Shown: in pieces, positions 44,737 through 56,414 of the stretch
How the letters are laid out: each line of letters opens with the position of its first letter
How positions within the stretch are numbered: the stretch's first letter is position 1
NCBI RefSeq assembly: GCF_000284515.1
Contig: NC_017668.1
Coordinates: 124,001 to 188,000, forward strand
Direction of reading: 5' to 3'
DNA from: Halobacillus halophilus DSM 2266
GTDB lineage: Bacteria > Bacillota > Bacilli > Bacillales > Halobacillaceae
DNA length: 64,000 bases
The notes under the pieces: generated by a model
The model's database searches: none
Seen by the model: only the letters and a program-made list of their open reading frames with translations
What the model was told of the DNA's origin: nothing
Program-made: the position numbers and the translations under genes

Positions 44737-44768
44737 AATCAGCCACTGTGGATTCACAGTGGCTGATT
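44737..44768. terminator. Bidirectional terminator between kbaA and pdaB
   Basis: AATCAGCCACTGTG (44737-44750), loop GATT, CACAGTGGCTGATT (44755-44768). The perfect 14-bp stem is flanked by T-rich sequence on the plus strand and sits directly beside the pdaB stop. Confidence 0.85.
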
Positions 44769-44769
44769 T

Positions 44770-45528
44770 TTAATTAATTTGAGTAGTTTCTGCTTCTCCG
44801 CCGCTTACCAGTTCGGATATGCTGACAAATTTTAATCCTTTTTGCTTCAACCCAGGTAGAATGACTTCCAAAGCTTTTGGTGTCTGCTTAACAGAATCTG
44901 AAGCGTGTAATAAAATAATATCTCCTTTTTCACCCTCGTTTAAAACTTGATCAATAATGGCGTTTGTTCCAGGGTTTTCCCAATCTCTAGGGTTCAGACT
45001 CCACTGCACAGCCTGCATGCCTTGATTTTCAATCAGTTTCAGTACCTCTTTATCCATATGTCCATGAGGGGGACGGATCCATTTGATTTCTTCAAATCCT
45101 AGTTTTTCAAAAGTTTCCTGAGCTTTACTTAAATCCGATCGTACTTGTTCAGGTTTTAATTCTAAATAGCTTTCATATTCATATCCCATCATTCCTATTT
45201 CATGTTTTCCTTCCTGGATAGCTGTCACAATATCGGGGTGGCGTTCTGCCCACTCACCGCTAACAAAAAAAGTCGCCTGGGCCTGGTGAGATTCCAGCTG
45301 CTCTAAAATTTCATACACTTTGTCGCTTCCCCAGCTGATATTAAAAGTCAAAGCGACAAATGATACATCCTCACTCCCCTGGGTTAATGCTCGAGGTTCA
45401 CCATTATTAGAAAAAACAGGAAGTTGGCTCCATTGACCTAACCAAAGAAATAACGCACAAAATAGTGCTAATGCTACTACAACGCCATATCGCTTTAACC
45501 GTTCCACTTTCCACGTATAAAAGCTCAA
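44770..45528 (-). CDS. pdaB: PdaB, polysaccharide deacetylase-family sporulation protein
   Basis: This 252-residue protein has an N-terminal membrane anchor (about residues 15-33) and a NodB-type domain. Motif 1 reads ALTFNISWG, with Asn63 where the catalytic Asp of TFD normally stands, and the metal-binding His motif is degenerate (GMMGYEYESY). RPPHGHMDK and DIILLHASD are kept. pdaB is needed for stable spores in B. subtilis. The start is uncertain: TTG 45528 has AAGGAG 11 bases upstream, while ATG 45567 has no site and overlaps a possible sporulation -10. Confidence 0.9.
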   Translation of the reverse strand: MSFYTWKVERLKRYGVVVALALFCALFLWLGQWSQLPVFSNNGEPRALTQGSEDVSFVALTFNISWGSDKVYEILEQLESHQAQATFFVSGEWAERHPDIVTAIQEGKHEIGMMGYEYESYLELKPEQVRSDLSKAQETFEKLGFEEIKWIRPPHGHMDKEVLKLIENQGMQAVQWSLNPRDWENPGTNAIIDQVLNEGEKGDIILLHASDSVKQTPKALEVILPGLKQKGLKFVSISELVSGGEAETTQIN

Positions 45529-45650
45529 AGTATCTGCAACTCCTTCCTTCCAATATGTTCTATACATATGAAAAAAAGGACAACCTATGCTAAAAACAAT
45601 GAATTTGGGGTAAAAATATATAAAGGTTGGTTATCAGGGAGGTTCTGGCT

Positions 45651-45872
45651 ATGCACGGAATAATAATCAATGATCAAGAACAACGTGAGATGGAATATCT
45701 TTTAAAAAGAGAGATGGAAGAAATCACATTTGATTTAGGAGACCACCGAATAGATACAGGGATTAAAAGAGCAATGGAAGAACGGTATGATGTTTTATTT
45801 CAAATATTCCGGAGGTTTGGCTCTCGGAAGGAATGTCTGCAATACATGCCTAAAAAGAAAAAAGAAAACTAA
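45651..45872 (+). CDS. Small conserved-looking protein, function unknown
   Basis: This 73-residue soluble protein reads MHGIIINDQEQREMEYLLKR and then EMEEITFDLGDHRIDTGIKR, with a basic tail. It looks helical and strongly charged. Very similar short proteins occur beside pdaB or rRNA operons in Bacillaceae, from memory, but have no known function. GGGAGGTT precedes ATG 45651; the frame can start at 45627 without a good site. It has its own terminator before the rrn promoters. Confidence 0.7.
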   Translation: MHGIIINDQEQREMEYLLKREMEEITFDLGDHRIDTGIKRAMEERYDVLFQIFRRFGSRKECLQYMPKKKKEN

Positions 45873-45881
45873 GCTCATGCT

Positions 45882-45909
45882 AAAGTTCAGGGACTACCCT
45901 GGGCTTTTT
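45882..45909 (+). terminator. Terminator after the small ORF
   Basis: Arms 45882-45892 and 45897-45907 pair over 11 positions with two G-U pairs, loop ACTA, then Ts to 45909. It insulates the rrn promoters. Confidence 0.75.
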
Positions 45910-45974
45910 AGTTTTCTTAAATTCCTATATATATAGGAGATTTTAAAAAAAGATAAAAAAATTCCTTAAAAGTA

Positions 45975-46004
45975 TTGCATTCCATTTTTGATCCATGGTA
46001 TATT
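45975..46004 (+). promoter_or_regulatory. rrn promoter P1
   Basis: TTGCAT (45975-45980), 18 bases, TATATT (45999-46004). It is the upstream member of a tandem pair about 280 bases before 16S. Confidence 0.65.
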
Positions 46005-46082
46005 ATTAATCGTTGTCGGGAAAGGCGAGCGAATATAAAGCAAACCGAAAACGACACACAAAAAAATCATTTAAAAAAGTTG

Positions 46083-46111
46083 TTGACTTAAATGAGTCAC
46101 AATGATATGAT
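46083..46111 (+). promoter_or_regulatory. rrn promoter P2
   Basis: TTGACT (46083-46088), 17 bases, TATGAT (46106-46111). Tandem P1-P2 promoters are usual for Bacillus rRNA operons. Confidence 0.7.
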
Positions 46112-46149
46112 TATTAAGTCGCTGTTTTGAAGCGGCAAACGAAAACTTT

Positions 46150-46256
46150 TGATCTTTGAAAACTGAACGAACCAACCAGTACGTCAAGATATTCTTTCAA
46201 TAAAGAAGGAATTAAAACAAGCACATTCGGTGTGCAAAGAGCTAATCAATCTCAAC
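46150..46256 (+). other. 16S rRNA leader with boxA-like sequence and processing stem
   Basis: GATCTTTGAAAAC is boxA-like. AAAACTGAACGAACCAACCAG from 46159 to 46179 (21 bases) pairs with 47890-47909 after 16S, with one bulged G. The pair forms the precursor stem cut by RNase III. Confidence 0.75.
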
Positions 46257-47830
<1,574 letters not shown>

Positions 47831-47954
47831 AAACCGGAAAGGCGGAAACGACCGATGGTCGTGGAAGCTGGACCGGACGGAAGACGTACCTGGTTGGTTG
47901 TTCAGTTTTGAGAGATTAAACTATTTAAAATATTTAATCCTATAGTAATTGGAT

Positions 47955-48031
47955 GGGCCTGTAGCTCAGTTGGTCAGAGCGCACGCCTGATAAGCGTGAG
48001 GTCGGTGGTTCAAGTCCACTCAGGCCCACCA
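47955..48031 (+). tRNA. tRNA-Ile (GAT)
   Basis: 77 bases including encoded CCA. Acceptor GGGCCTG/CAGGCCC, anticodon loop CTGATAA with GAT. It lies in the 16S-23S spacer. Confidence 0.97.
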
Positions 48032-48040
48032 TTCAATTTT

Positions 48041-48116
48041 GGGGCCTTAGCTCAGCTGGGAGAGCGCCTGCTTTGCACGCAGGAGGTCAGCGGTTCGATC
48101 CCGCTAGGCTCCACCA
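48041..48116 (+). tRNA. tRNA-Ala (TGC), first copy
   Basis: 76 bases with encoded CCA. Acceptor GGGGCCT/AGGCTCC, anticodon TGC. It is identical over 73 bases to the copy at 52658 but keeps CCA. Confidence 0.97.
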
Positions 48117-48286
48117 TTTAAATGAATGATTTAAACACAAAGTGTGATTTTGTGTTTTATATTCAACCCTAAATAATGGGTGTGAACCTTGAAAACTGGA
48201 TAAGGAATCAATAGCGTTTTAGACGCTAGTGATGACAAGACATTCAACAGAAACATCGAACGAAACAACGTCTTTTCACGACGATA

Positions 48287-51201
<2,915 letters not shown>

Positions 51202-51297
51202 ATCCTTTAAAAAAGAAGTCGGAAGAGACGTTCGCTCGTCCGATGGTTGAATGATTGCCTTATCCAGTTTTGAGGGTTTACCTCAAACTGTATATGA

Positions 51298-51411
51298 TGT
51301 GGTGGTGAAGGCGAAGAGGTCACACCTGTTCCCATGCCGAACACAGAAGTTAAGCTCTTCAGCGCCGATGGTAGTCGGGTCGATCCCCGTGAGAGTAGGA
51401 CGCCGCCACGT
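51298..51411 (+). rRNA. 5S ribosomal RNA
   Basis: It contains GAGGTCACACCTGTTCCCAT, GCCGAACACAGAAGTTAAGC and TGAGAGTAGGACGCCGCCA. Terminal pairing of GTGGTGG with CCGCCAC is clear. About 114 bases; ends set by comparison with B. subtilis from memory. Confidence 0.95.
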
Positions 51412-51450
51412 CATTTCCCTTATACTTAGCATTTCGAAGCTTTATATTAT

Positions 51451-51525
51451 TCCAACGTAGCTCAGTGGTAGAGCAATCGGCTGTTAACCGATTGGTCGTA
51501 GGTTCGAATCCTACCGTTGGAGCCA
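51451..51525 (+). tRNA. tRNA-Asn (GTT)
   Basis: 75 bases. Acceptor TCCAACG/CGTTGGA, anticodon GTT in CTGTTAA, encoded GCCA end. Confidence 0.97.
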
Positions 51526-51528
51526 CTT

Positions 51529-51600
<72 letters not shown>

Positions 51601-51620
51601 CTCAGAAGTAATCGTAAGAA

Positions 51621-51695
51621 GGCCCGTTGGTCAAGTGGTTAAGACACCGCCCTTTCACGGCGGTATCACGGGTTCGAATCCCGTACGGGTCACCA
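51621..51695 (+). tRNA. tRNA-Glu (TTC)
   Basis: 75 bases with CCA. Acceptor GGCCCGT/ACGGGTC, anticodon TTC in CTTTCAC. Confidence 0.97.
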
Positions 51696-51701
51696 ATTGA
51701 T

Positions 51702-51777
51702 GGAGGATTAGCTCAGCTGGGAGAGCACTTGCCTTACAAGCAAGGGGTCGCAGGTTCGATCCCTGCATCCTCCACCA
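51702..51777 (+). tRNA. tRNA-Val (TAC)
   Basis: 76 bases with CCA. Acceptor GGAGGAT/ATCCTCC, anticodon TAC in CTTACAA. Confidence 0.97.
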
Positions 51778-51794
51778 TTCTAATTTCATAATTA

Positions 51795-51870
51795 GCCGGC
51801 CTAGCTCAACTGGCAGAGCAACTGATTTGTAATCAGTAGGTTGGGGGTTCAAGTCCTCTGGCCGGCACCA
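51795..51870 (+). tRNA. tRNA-Thr (TGT)
   Basis: 76 bases with CCA. Acceptor GCCGGCC/GGCCGGC, anticodon TGT in TTTGTAA. Confidence 0.97.
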
Positions 51871-51892
51871 TTAAATGTTTTTTGACTAACGT

Positions 51893-51978
51893 GGAGGGAT
51901 AGCGAAGTTGGCCAAACGCGGCGGACTGTAAATCCGCTCCCATCGGGTTCGTAGGTTCGAGTCCTACTCCCTCCACCA
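51893..51978 (+). tRNA. tRNA-Tyr (GTA)
   Basis: 86 bases, class II with a long variable arm, CCA encoded. Acceptor GGAGGGA/TCCCTCC, anticodon GTA in CTGTAAA. Confidence 0.97.
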
Positions 51979-52099
51979 TTTATTTTAGTTGTTAGAGCAT
52001 GGTCGATTGCTGATAGTACATAGATCAGCATATTTTTATGAGAAAATATATTTTTATGTATATTATTAAATTAAATGACCATACTAACATTGTACTCGT

Positions 52100-52174
52100 T
52101 GGGCCATAGCCAAGCGGTAAGGCAACGGTTTTTGGTACCGTCATGCGCTGGTTCGAATCCAGCTGGCCCAGCCA
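52100..52174 (+). tRNA. tRNA-Gln (TTG)
   Basis: 75 bases. Acceptor TGGGCCA/TGGCCCA, anticodon TTG in TTTTGGT, GCCA end. The 121 bases before it (51979-52099) hold only AT-rich sequence. Confidence 0.96.
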
Positions 52175-52321
52175 TTTAATTCCTTCATTAATTGACGGGA
52201 TTTTTTATTTTCTATACATAAGCTCTATGTTTGTAGTTTATAAGCAGCATAAGCAGGGATATGGACAAATAAATTGGTTTGCAAGCTATTAACTAAAATG
52301 ATAGTAAAAACCTCATTCTAA

Positions 52322-52352
52322 ATTGGGAGCCATTAGCTCAGTTGGTAGAGCA
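52322..52352 (+). pseudogene. Truncated tRNA-Lys 5' copy
   Basis: 31 bases identical to 52464-52494, covering 4-5 flanking bases and the acceptor 5' strand, D arm and first anticodon-stem bases of tRNA-Lys. It then diverges, with no anticodon or T arm. The 111 bases up to the intact copy contain two imperfect copies of a CATCTT...AGGAG unit (52372 and 52432). It looks like a broken tandem duplication. Confidence 0.85.
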
Positions 52353-52468
52353 AGCCAACTTCTTGAATGGCCATCTTCGCAGGCTTGCGAGGAGTGAGAC
52401 TTCTTAGGATAAACTTGCAACACGACGAGCATCTTTCGAACTCGTAAGGAGATCTTAATTAACATTGG

Positions 52469-52541
52469 GAGCCATTAGCTCAGTTGGTAGAGCATCTGAC
52501 TTTTAATCAGAGGGTCGAAGGTTCGAATCCTTCATGGCTCA
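52469..52541 (+). tRNA. tRNA-Lys (TTT)
   Basis: 73 bases. Acceptor GAGCCAT/ATGGCTC, anticodon TTT in CTTTTAA. CCA is not encoded (ATTC follows). Confidence 0.96.
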
Positions 52542-52579
52542 TTCTTTCAATCCGTTCATTTTGTGACCGTTCTACTTAT

Positions 52580-52654
52580 GCGGGAGTAGTTCAGTGGTAG
52601 AACACCACCTTGCCAAGGTGGGGGTCGCGGGTTCGAATCCCGTCTCCCGCTCCA
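52580..52654 (+). tRNA. tRNA-Gly (GCC)
   Basis: 75 bases with CCA. Acceptor GCGGGAG/CTCCCGC, anticodon GCC in TTGCCAA. Confidence 0.97.
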
Positions 52655-52657
52655 TAT

Positions 52658-52730
52658 GGGGCCTTAGCTCAGCTGGGAGAGCGCCTGCTTTGCACGCAGG
52701 AGGTCAGCGGTTCGATCCCGCTAGGCTCCA
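52658..52730 (+). tRNA. tRNA-Ala (TGC), second copy
   Basis: 73 bases, identical to 48041-48113, but followed by CTT and not CCA. It is the last tRNA of the array. Confidence 0.96.
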
Positions 52731-52754
52731 CTTTAATGAATATGAATCAATTAC

Positions 52755-52788
52755 AAAACTGACATCTTTAATAGATGTCAGTTTTTTT
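52755..52788 (+). terminator. Terminator of the rrn-tRNA operon
   Basis: AAAACTGACATCT (52755-52767), loop TTAAT, AGATGTCAGTTTT (52773-52785) and further Ts. Confidence 0.9.
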
Positions 52789-52885
52789 CTGTTTCTGCCA
52801 ATATTCGCACGCTGAGTAAGTATTCATGCAATACTCACTCTTTCATGATGCCTATAGCCGCATATATATACACTAAGATGTCTAG

Positions 52886-52915
52886 TTGAGTCATTTATCA
52901 AAAAAAGGATACAAT
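52886..52915 (+). promoter_or_regulatory. sigma-A-type promoter for rocF
   Basis: TTGAGT (52886-52891), 18 bases, TACAAT (52910-52915), 28 bases before rocF. No sigma-L (-24/-12) promoter is seen, unlike the B. subtilis rocDEF operon. Confidence 0.6.
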
Positions 52916-52943
52916 TAGAGTAGTGAATAAAGGAGGAAAATAA

Positions 52944-53846
52944 ATGAATAAACAAATTTCCGTTATCGGGGTACCAATGGATTTGGGCCAAATGAGAAGA
53001 GGCGTCGATATGGGGCCGAGCGCGATTCGATATGCAGGTATGACAGAGCGCTTAGAAAAATTAAAATATGATATAGAAGATTTGGGAGATATTGATATTC
53101 CTTTACCTCCGAAAACTGGAAGCGAGAAACTTGATAATTTAAGAAACTTGAATGAAATTTCTGAAGGAAGCCAAAGTTTAGCCAAAGAAGTAGATAAAGT
53201 TGTAGAAGAAGGACGCTTTCCGCTGGTACTGGGCGGAGATCACAGTATAGCTATGGGAACTTTAGCTGGCATAGCCAAACATTATGAGAATTTAGGAGTT
53301 ATTTGGTATGACGCGCATGGTGATTTAAATACGGCTGATAGTTCACCTTCCGGTAATATTCATGGTATGCCTTTAGCTGTAAGCCTGGGAATCGGGCATG
53401 AGAAGCTTACAAGTATCCATGGTTATGAACCTAAAATTAAGCCTGAAAATGTTGTCATTGTGGGGGCGCGTTCATTAGATGAAGGTGAGCGTGAACTCAT
53501 TAAGGAACATGGAATTAAAGTTTATACCATGCACGAGGTGGACCGTATGGGCATGACCAAAGTAATGGAAGAAAGTGTAGAATACTTAAAAGGGCGTACG
53601 GATGGTGTTCACTTAAGTCTTGATCTAGATGGATTGGATCCTCACGAAGCACCTGGAGTCGGTACACCTGTCATTGGTGGACTAAGCTATCGAGAAAGTC
53701 ATTTAGCTATGGAGATGCTTTATCAGTCGGAAATGATTACTTCTGCGGAGTTTGTGGAAGTTAACCCGATTTTAGATGAAAAAAATAAGACCGCAAGTGT
53801 CGCAGTCGGTTTGATGGGGTCTTTATTTGGAGAAAGTTTAAAATAA
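52944..53846 (+). CDS. rocF: Arginase
   Basis: This 300-residue ureohydrolase splits arginine into ornithine and urea. Dimanganese ligands are visible in LGGDHSIAMG (about residues 96-105), WYDAHGDLN (about residues 120-128) and SLDLDGLDP (about residues 225-233). AAAGGAGG precedes ATG 52944. It is alone, without rocDE, next to sigW, as in several Bacillaceae. Confidence 0.96.
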   Translation: MNKQISVIGVPMDLGQMRRGVDMGPSAIRYAGMTERLEKLKYDIEDLGDIDIPLPPKTGSEKLDNLRNLNEISEGSQSLAKEVDKVVEEGRFPLVLGGDHSIAMGTLAGIAKHYENLGVIWYDAHGDLNTADSSPSGNIHGMPLAVSLGIGHEKLTSIHGYEPKIKPENVVIVGARSLDEGERELIKEHGIKVYTMHEVDRMGMTKVMEESVEYLKGRTDGVHLSLDLDGLDPHEAPGVGTPVIGGLSYRESHLAMEMLYQSEMITSAEFVEVNPILDEKNKTASVAVGLMGSLFGESLK

Positions 53847-53860
53847 ATATTTTTATTTTC

Positions 53861-53892
53861 AGCAATCTGCCTCAGGCAGGTTGCTGTTCTTT
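53861..53892 (+). terminator. Terminator after rocF
   Basis: Arms 53861-53871 and 53875-53885 pair over 11 positions (one G-U), with a 3-base loop, then GTTCTTTTT. It overlaps the 3' end of the leftward Spo0E-like gene. Confidence 0.7.
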
Positions 53893-54045
53893 TTGTTTAA
53901 GGTTTTCATATTCGTTCATAAGTTCGTCCAAACGAATACTCATCTGCAGGACCTCTTTAGATGTTAATGAGTTCTTTCTTGCTGCTCTGCTCATTTCTTC
54001 GCGGCACATTTCAATTTCATTAATTAAAAATATTTCCTGTTCCAT
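53872..54045 (-). CDS. Spo0E-family aspartyl-phosphate phosphatase-like protein
   Basis: This 57-residue protein starts MEQEIFLINEIEMCREEMSR and carries SIRLDELMNEY (residues 36-46), the S-x-x-L-D helix pattern of the Spo0E family. These proteins dephosphorylate Spo0A-P and delay sporulation. AGGAGGAATGTTAC precedes the ATG at 54045, a very good site. It is below 60 residues, so it is easily overlooked. It is convergent with rocF and divergent from sigW. Whether it acts on Spo0A is inference. Confidence 0.85.
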   Translation of the reverse strand: MEQEIFLINEIEMCREEMSRAARKNSLTSKEVLQMSIRLDELMNEYENLKQKEQQPA

Positions 54046-54141
54046 GTAACATTCCTCCTATGTAAGTTTTTACATTTACTCTCTTATAACCCATACTAAT
54101 AGAAGTTAAACTTATAAAAAGATATATTTTTATATAATTTT

Positions 54142-54168
54142 TGAAACTTAGCACTGAGGTCATCCGTA
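54142..54168 (+). promoter_or_regulatory. ECF-type (sigma-W) autoregulatory promoter
   Basis: TGAAAC (54142-54147) and CGTA (54165-54168) are 17 bases apart, close to the sigma-W consensus (TGAAAC, 16-17, CGTA). It lies 37 bases before sigW, so SigW probably drives its own operon. Confidence 0.8.
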
Positions 54169-54205
54169 AAGGATATCGACCGCAAGTAAAGCGGAGGTAT
54201 AGCAG

Positions 54206-54769
54206 ATGGAAACCATGATTAAACAGAAAATTAAAGAAGTGAAAAAAGGAGACCAATCAGCGTTTGAGGATATCGTATCTTTTTACCAGACCAAAGTGTA
54301 CCATATTTGTTTACGTATGATTGGAAACGCCTATGAAGCTGAAGATCTTGCACAAGAAGCCTTTATCCGTGCTTATACGAATATCCATACGTTCGATGAG
54401 AAAAGGAAATTTTCAACTTGGTTATATAGAATTGCAACCAATTTGACAATCGACCGAATCCGTAAAAAGAAACCGGATTACCACCTCGACGCGGAGGTCA
54501 GAGGGACGGATGGACTGGATATGTATTCTCAATTGGCAGCTGACCAGGCTTTGCCGGAAGAAGAGGTAGAAAGCCTTGAACTTCAGAGTTATATCCATAA
54601 GGAAATACTGGCCTTGCCGCCTAAGTACCGTAGTGTCATCGTATTACGTTATTTAGACGAGCTGGCACTTCAGGAAATAGCAGAAGTGCTGGACATCCCT
54701 GTAGGTACAGTAAAGACCAGGGTGCACCGCGGCAGGGAAGCATTGCGCAAAAGGCTTCGACATGTGTAA
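54206..54769 (+). CDS. sigW: ECF RNA polymerase sigma factor SigW
   Basis: This 187-residue ECF sigma factor has region 2 (AEDLAQEAFIRAYTNIHTFD, near residues 44-63; FSTWLYRIATNLTIDRIRKK) and a region 4 helix-turn-helix (LQEIAEVLDIPVGTVKTRVH). It matches B. subtilis SigW throughout. It controls resistance to cell-envelope-active agents. GCGGAGGT precedes ATG 54206. The rsiW start lies 13 bases after the stop. Confidence 0.96.
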   Translation: METMIKQKIKEVKKGDQSAFEDIVSFYQTKVYHICLRMIGNAYEAEDLAQEAFIRAYTNIHTFDEKRKFSTWLYRIATNLTIDRIRKKKPDYHLDAEVRGTDGLDMYSQLAADQALPEEEVESLELQSYIHKEILALPPKYRSVIVLRYLDELALQEIAEVLDIPVGTVKTRVHRGREALRKRLRHV

Positions 54770-54782
54770 AGGAGTTGAGGGA

Positions 54783-55445
54783 ATGAATTGCAAAAAAGAG
54801 GCTATATCACTCATGCATAAATATTTGGATGGGGAGCTAAAGAGAGAAGAAGAGAGACGACTGCGTAACCATCTGCAAACCTGTCCGTCCTGTCAAAACC
54901 ATTTTCATGAATTAAAGCGTTCGATTACGCTGATAAAAAATACAGGTCCCGCTTCGGCACCGAGTAATTTTACTGCAAACGTAATGAGCAGTCTTCCCAA
55001 AGAGAAAAAGCGGAAAAACTATATTCGAACCATGCAGCGTCATCCAATTTTGACAGCTGCAGCGGTATTTTTCATTCTTATGTTCAGTGGTATTTTTTCC
55101 GCTTGGAATCAGGATCACCATGTAACCGTATCTAAACAAGAAAACCTGGAAATCAGGGATAATACCGTAATCGTACCTGAAGGTGTAACGATTAACGATG
55201 ATCTGGTCGTACGGAATGGGGATTTGAAAATTCTTGGAAGAATTAATGGTGATGTTACCATCATTAATGGAGATATTATAAATGGAAAGCCAAAGGGTGA
55301 TATCGAAAATAATTTAGATTCATCCACCCTCCGTGCCTATACGGGAGAATTGACTGAGGTCAATCAAATTTATGAGTGGGTATGGTACCAAACGAAACAT
55401 ATAGTTTCTGAGCTCTTTTCGTTTGAAGCAGATCAGGAGGAGTAA
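54783..55445 (+). CDS. rsiW: Anti-sigma-W factor RsiW
   Basis: This 220-residue protein has a cytoplasmic zinc anti-sigma domain (His and Cys of HLQTCPSCQ, about residues 33-41), one membrane helix (about residues 87-108, ILTAAAVFFILMFSGIFSAW) and an extracytoplasmic beta-rich region. Stress-induced cleavage by PrsW and then RasP releases SigW in B. subtilis. ATG 54783 is preferred to 54762. A strong terminator follows. Confidence 0.94.
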   Translation: MNCKKEAISLMHKYLDGELKREEERRLRNHLQTCPSCQNHFHELKRSITLIKNTGPASAPSNFTANVMSSLPKEKKRKNYIRTMQRHPILTAAAVFFILMFSGIFSAWNQDHHVTVSKQENLEIRDNTVIVPEGVTINDDLVVRNGDLKILGRINGDVTIINGDIINGKPKGDIENNLDSSTLRAYTGELTEVNQIYEWVWYQTKHIVSELFSFEADQEE

Positions 55446-55478
55446 AAACCAGGGTGAATTTTACACCCTGGTTTTTTA
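55444..55478 (+). terminator. Terminator after sigW-rsiW
   Basis: AAAAACCAGGGTG (55444-55456) pairs with CACCCTGGTTTTT (55464-55476), with a T-run. Confidence 0.9.
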
Positions 55479-55535
55479 TACTAAATTGTTCGTTTGAATT
55501 GAATAATGGTTCTCATATTCCGATAAATAGAAGTG

Positions 55536-55544
55536 TGATATAAT
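55536..55544 (+). promoter_or_regulatory. Extended -10 promoter candidate for cdaA-cdaR
   Basis: TGA followed by TATAAT (55539-55544) is a perfect extended -10; the -35 region is weak. It lies 60 bases before cdaA. Confidence 0.55.
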
Positions 55545-55604
55545 AATATAGGTGAATTTTTTTCTAAAAATTGCTTGATTTTAAAATTAAAAGGAAGTGT
55601 AGGC

Positions 55605-56414
55605 ATGCTTGATGGGGGATTTGATGTATTAGATTATTTCTTAATTACGGTTGATATCGCCCTTGTCTGGTTTGTTGTATATAAATTAATCATGCTAATC
55701 CAGGGGACGAAAGCTGTACAGCTGCTAAAAGGTATATTCGTTATTCTGGGTATATGGTTATTGAGTAATTTATTTGGACTTACCACGTTAAGGTGGTTAA
55801 TGTCCCAGGCCATTACATGGGGTTTTCTTGCTATTATTATTCTTTTCCAGCCTGAACTCAGGCGTGCGTTAGAGCAATTGGGAAGAGGGAGCTTCTTCAG
55901 TAGAAACACCTCCGAAGAGGATACAACTGAAAAATCAATACAGGCTATAATCAAATCATGTAATTATATGGCTAAACGCCGTATAGGAGCCCTTATAACA
56001 ATTGAAAGGGACACGGGAATGGGAGACTACGTTGAAACGGGAATTCGCGTTGGCGGCCACCTTTCAAATGAGTTATTGACCAATATATTTATCCCTAACA
56101 CTCCGCTTCATGATGGGGCCGTAATACTTAAAAATGATGAGATTGTCGCAGCTGCCTGCTATTTGCCGTTGTCTGAAAGTCCTTTTATATCGAAGGAACT
56201 TGGGACAAGACACCGGGCAGCAATGGGAATCAGTGAGGTTACTGATGCATTGACCATTGTGGTATCAGAAGAAACGGGAGCCATTTCATGTACGAAAAAC
56301 GGAGAACTTCATAGAAACCTGGATCAAGAAAAACTGGAAGAAATCCTCCGCACAGAACTGGATTACTCCGCTGCAGTGAAAACCTGGAACTGGAGGGGGA
56401 AAAAGAATGGATAA
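55605..56414 (+). CDS. cdaA: Diadenylate cyclase CdaA (c-di-AMP synthase)
   Basis: This 269-residue enzyme has three N-terminal membrane helices and a DAC domain from about residue 95. The catalytic motifs DGA (TPLHDGAVI) and RHR (ELGTRHRAAMGI) are intact. It makes c-di-AMP, which controls potassium, osmolyte and cell-wall homeostasis. ATG 55605 behind AAGGAAGTG fits homologs; a longer frame starts at 55575. It overlaps cdaR by 8 bases, in the conserved cdaA-cdaR-glmM order. Confidence 0.96.
   Translation: MLDGGFDVLDYFLITVDIALVWFVVYKLIMLIQGTKAVQLLKGIFVILGIWLLSNLFGLTTLRWLMSQAITWGFLAIIILFQPELRRALEQLGRGSFFSRNTSEEDTTEKSIQAIIKSCNYMAKRRIGALITIERDTGMGDYVETGIRVGGHLSNELLTNIFIPNTPLHDGAVILKNDEIVAAACYLPLSESPFISKELGTRHRAAMGISEVTDALTIVVSEETGAISCTKNGELHRNLDQEKLEEILRTELDYSAAVKTWNWRGKKNG

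Noticed and set aside
43349-45528. Strand alternation of gerD, kbaA and pdaB as a sign of rearrangement
   Set aside because: The same alternating orientation is the normal B. subtilis arrangement.
51979-52320. Possible attachment site at the tRNA-Gln and tRNA-Lys spacers
   Set aside because: No integrase and no phage gene is nearby; only the short tRNA-Lys repeat remains, and it is explained by duplication.
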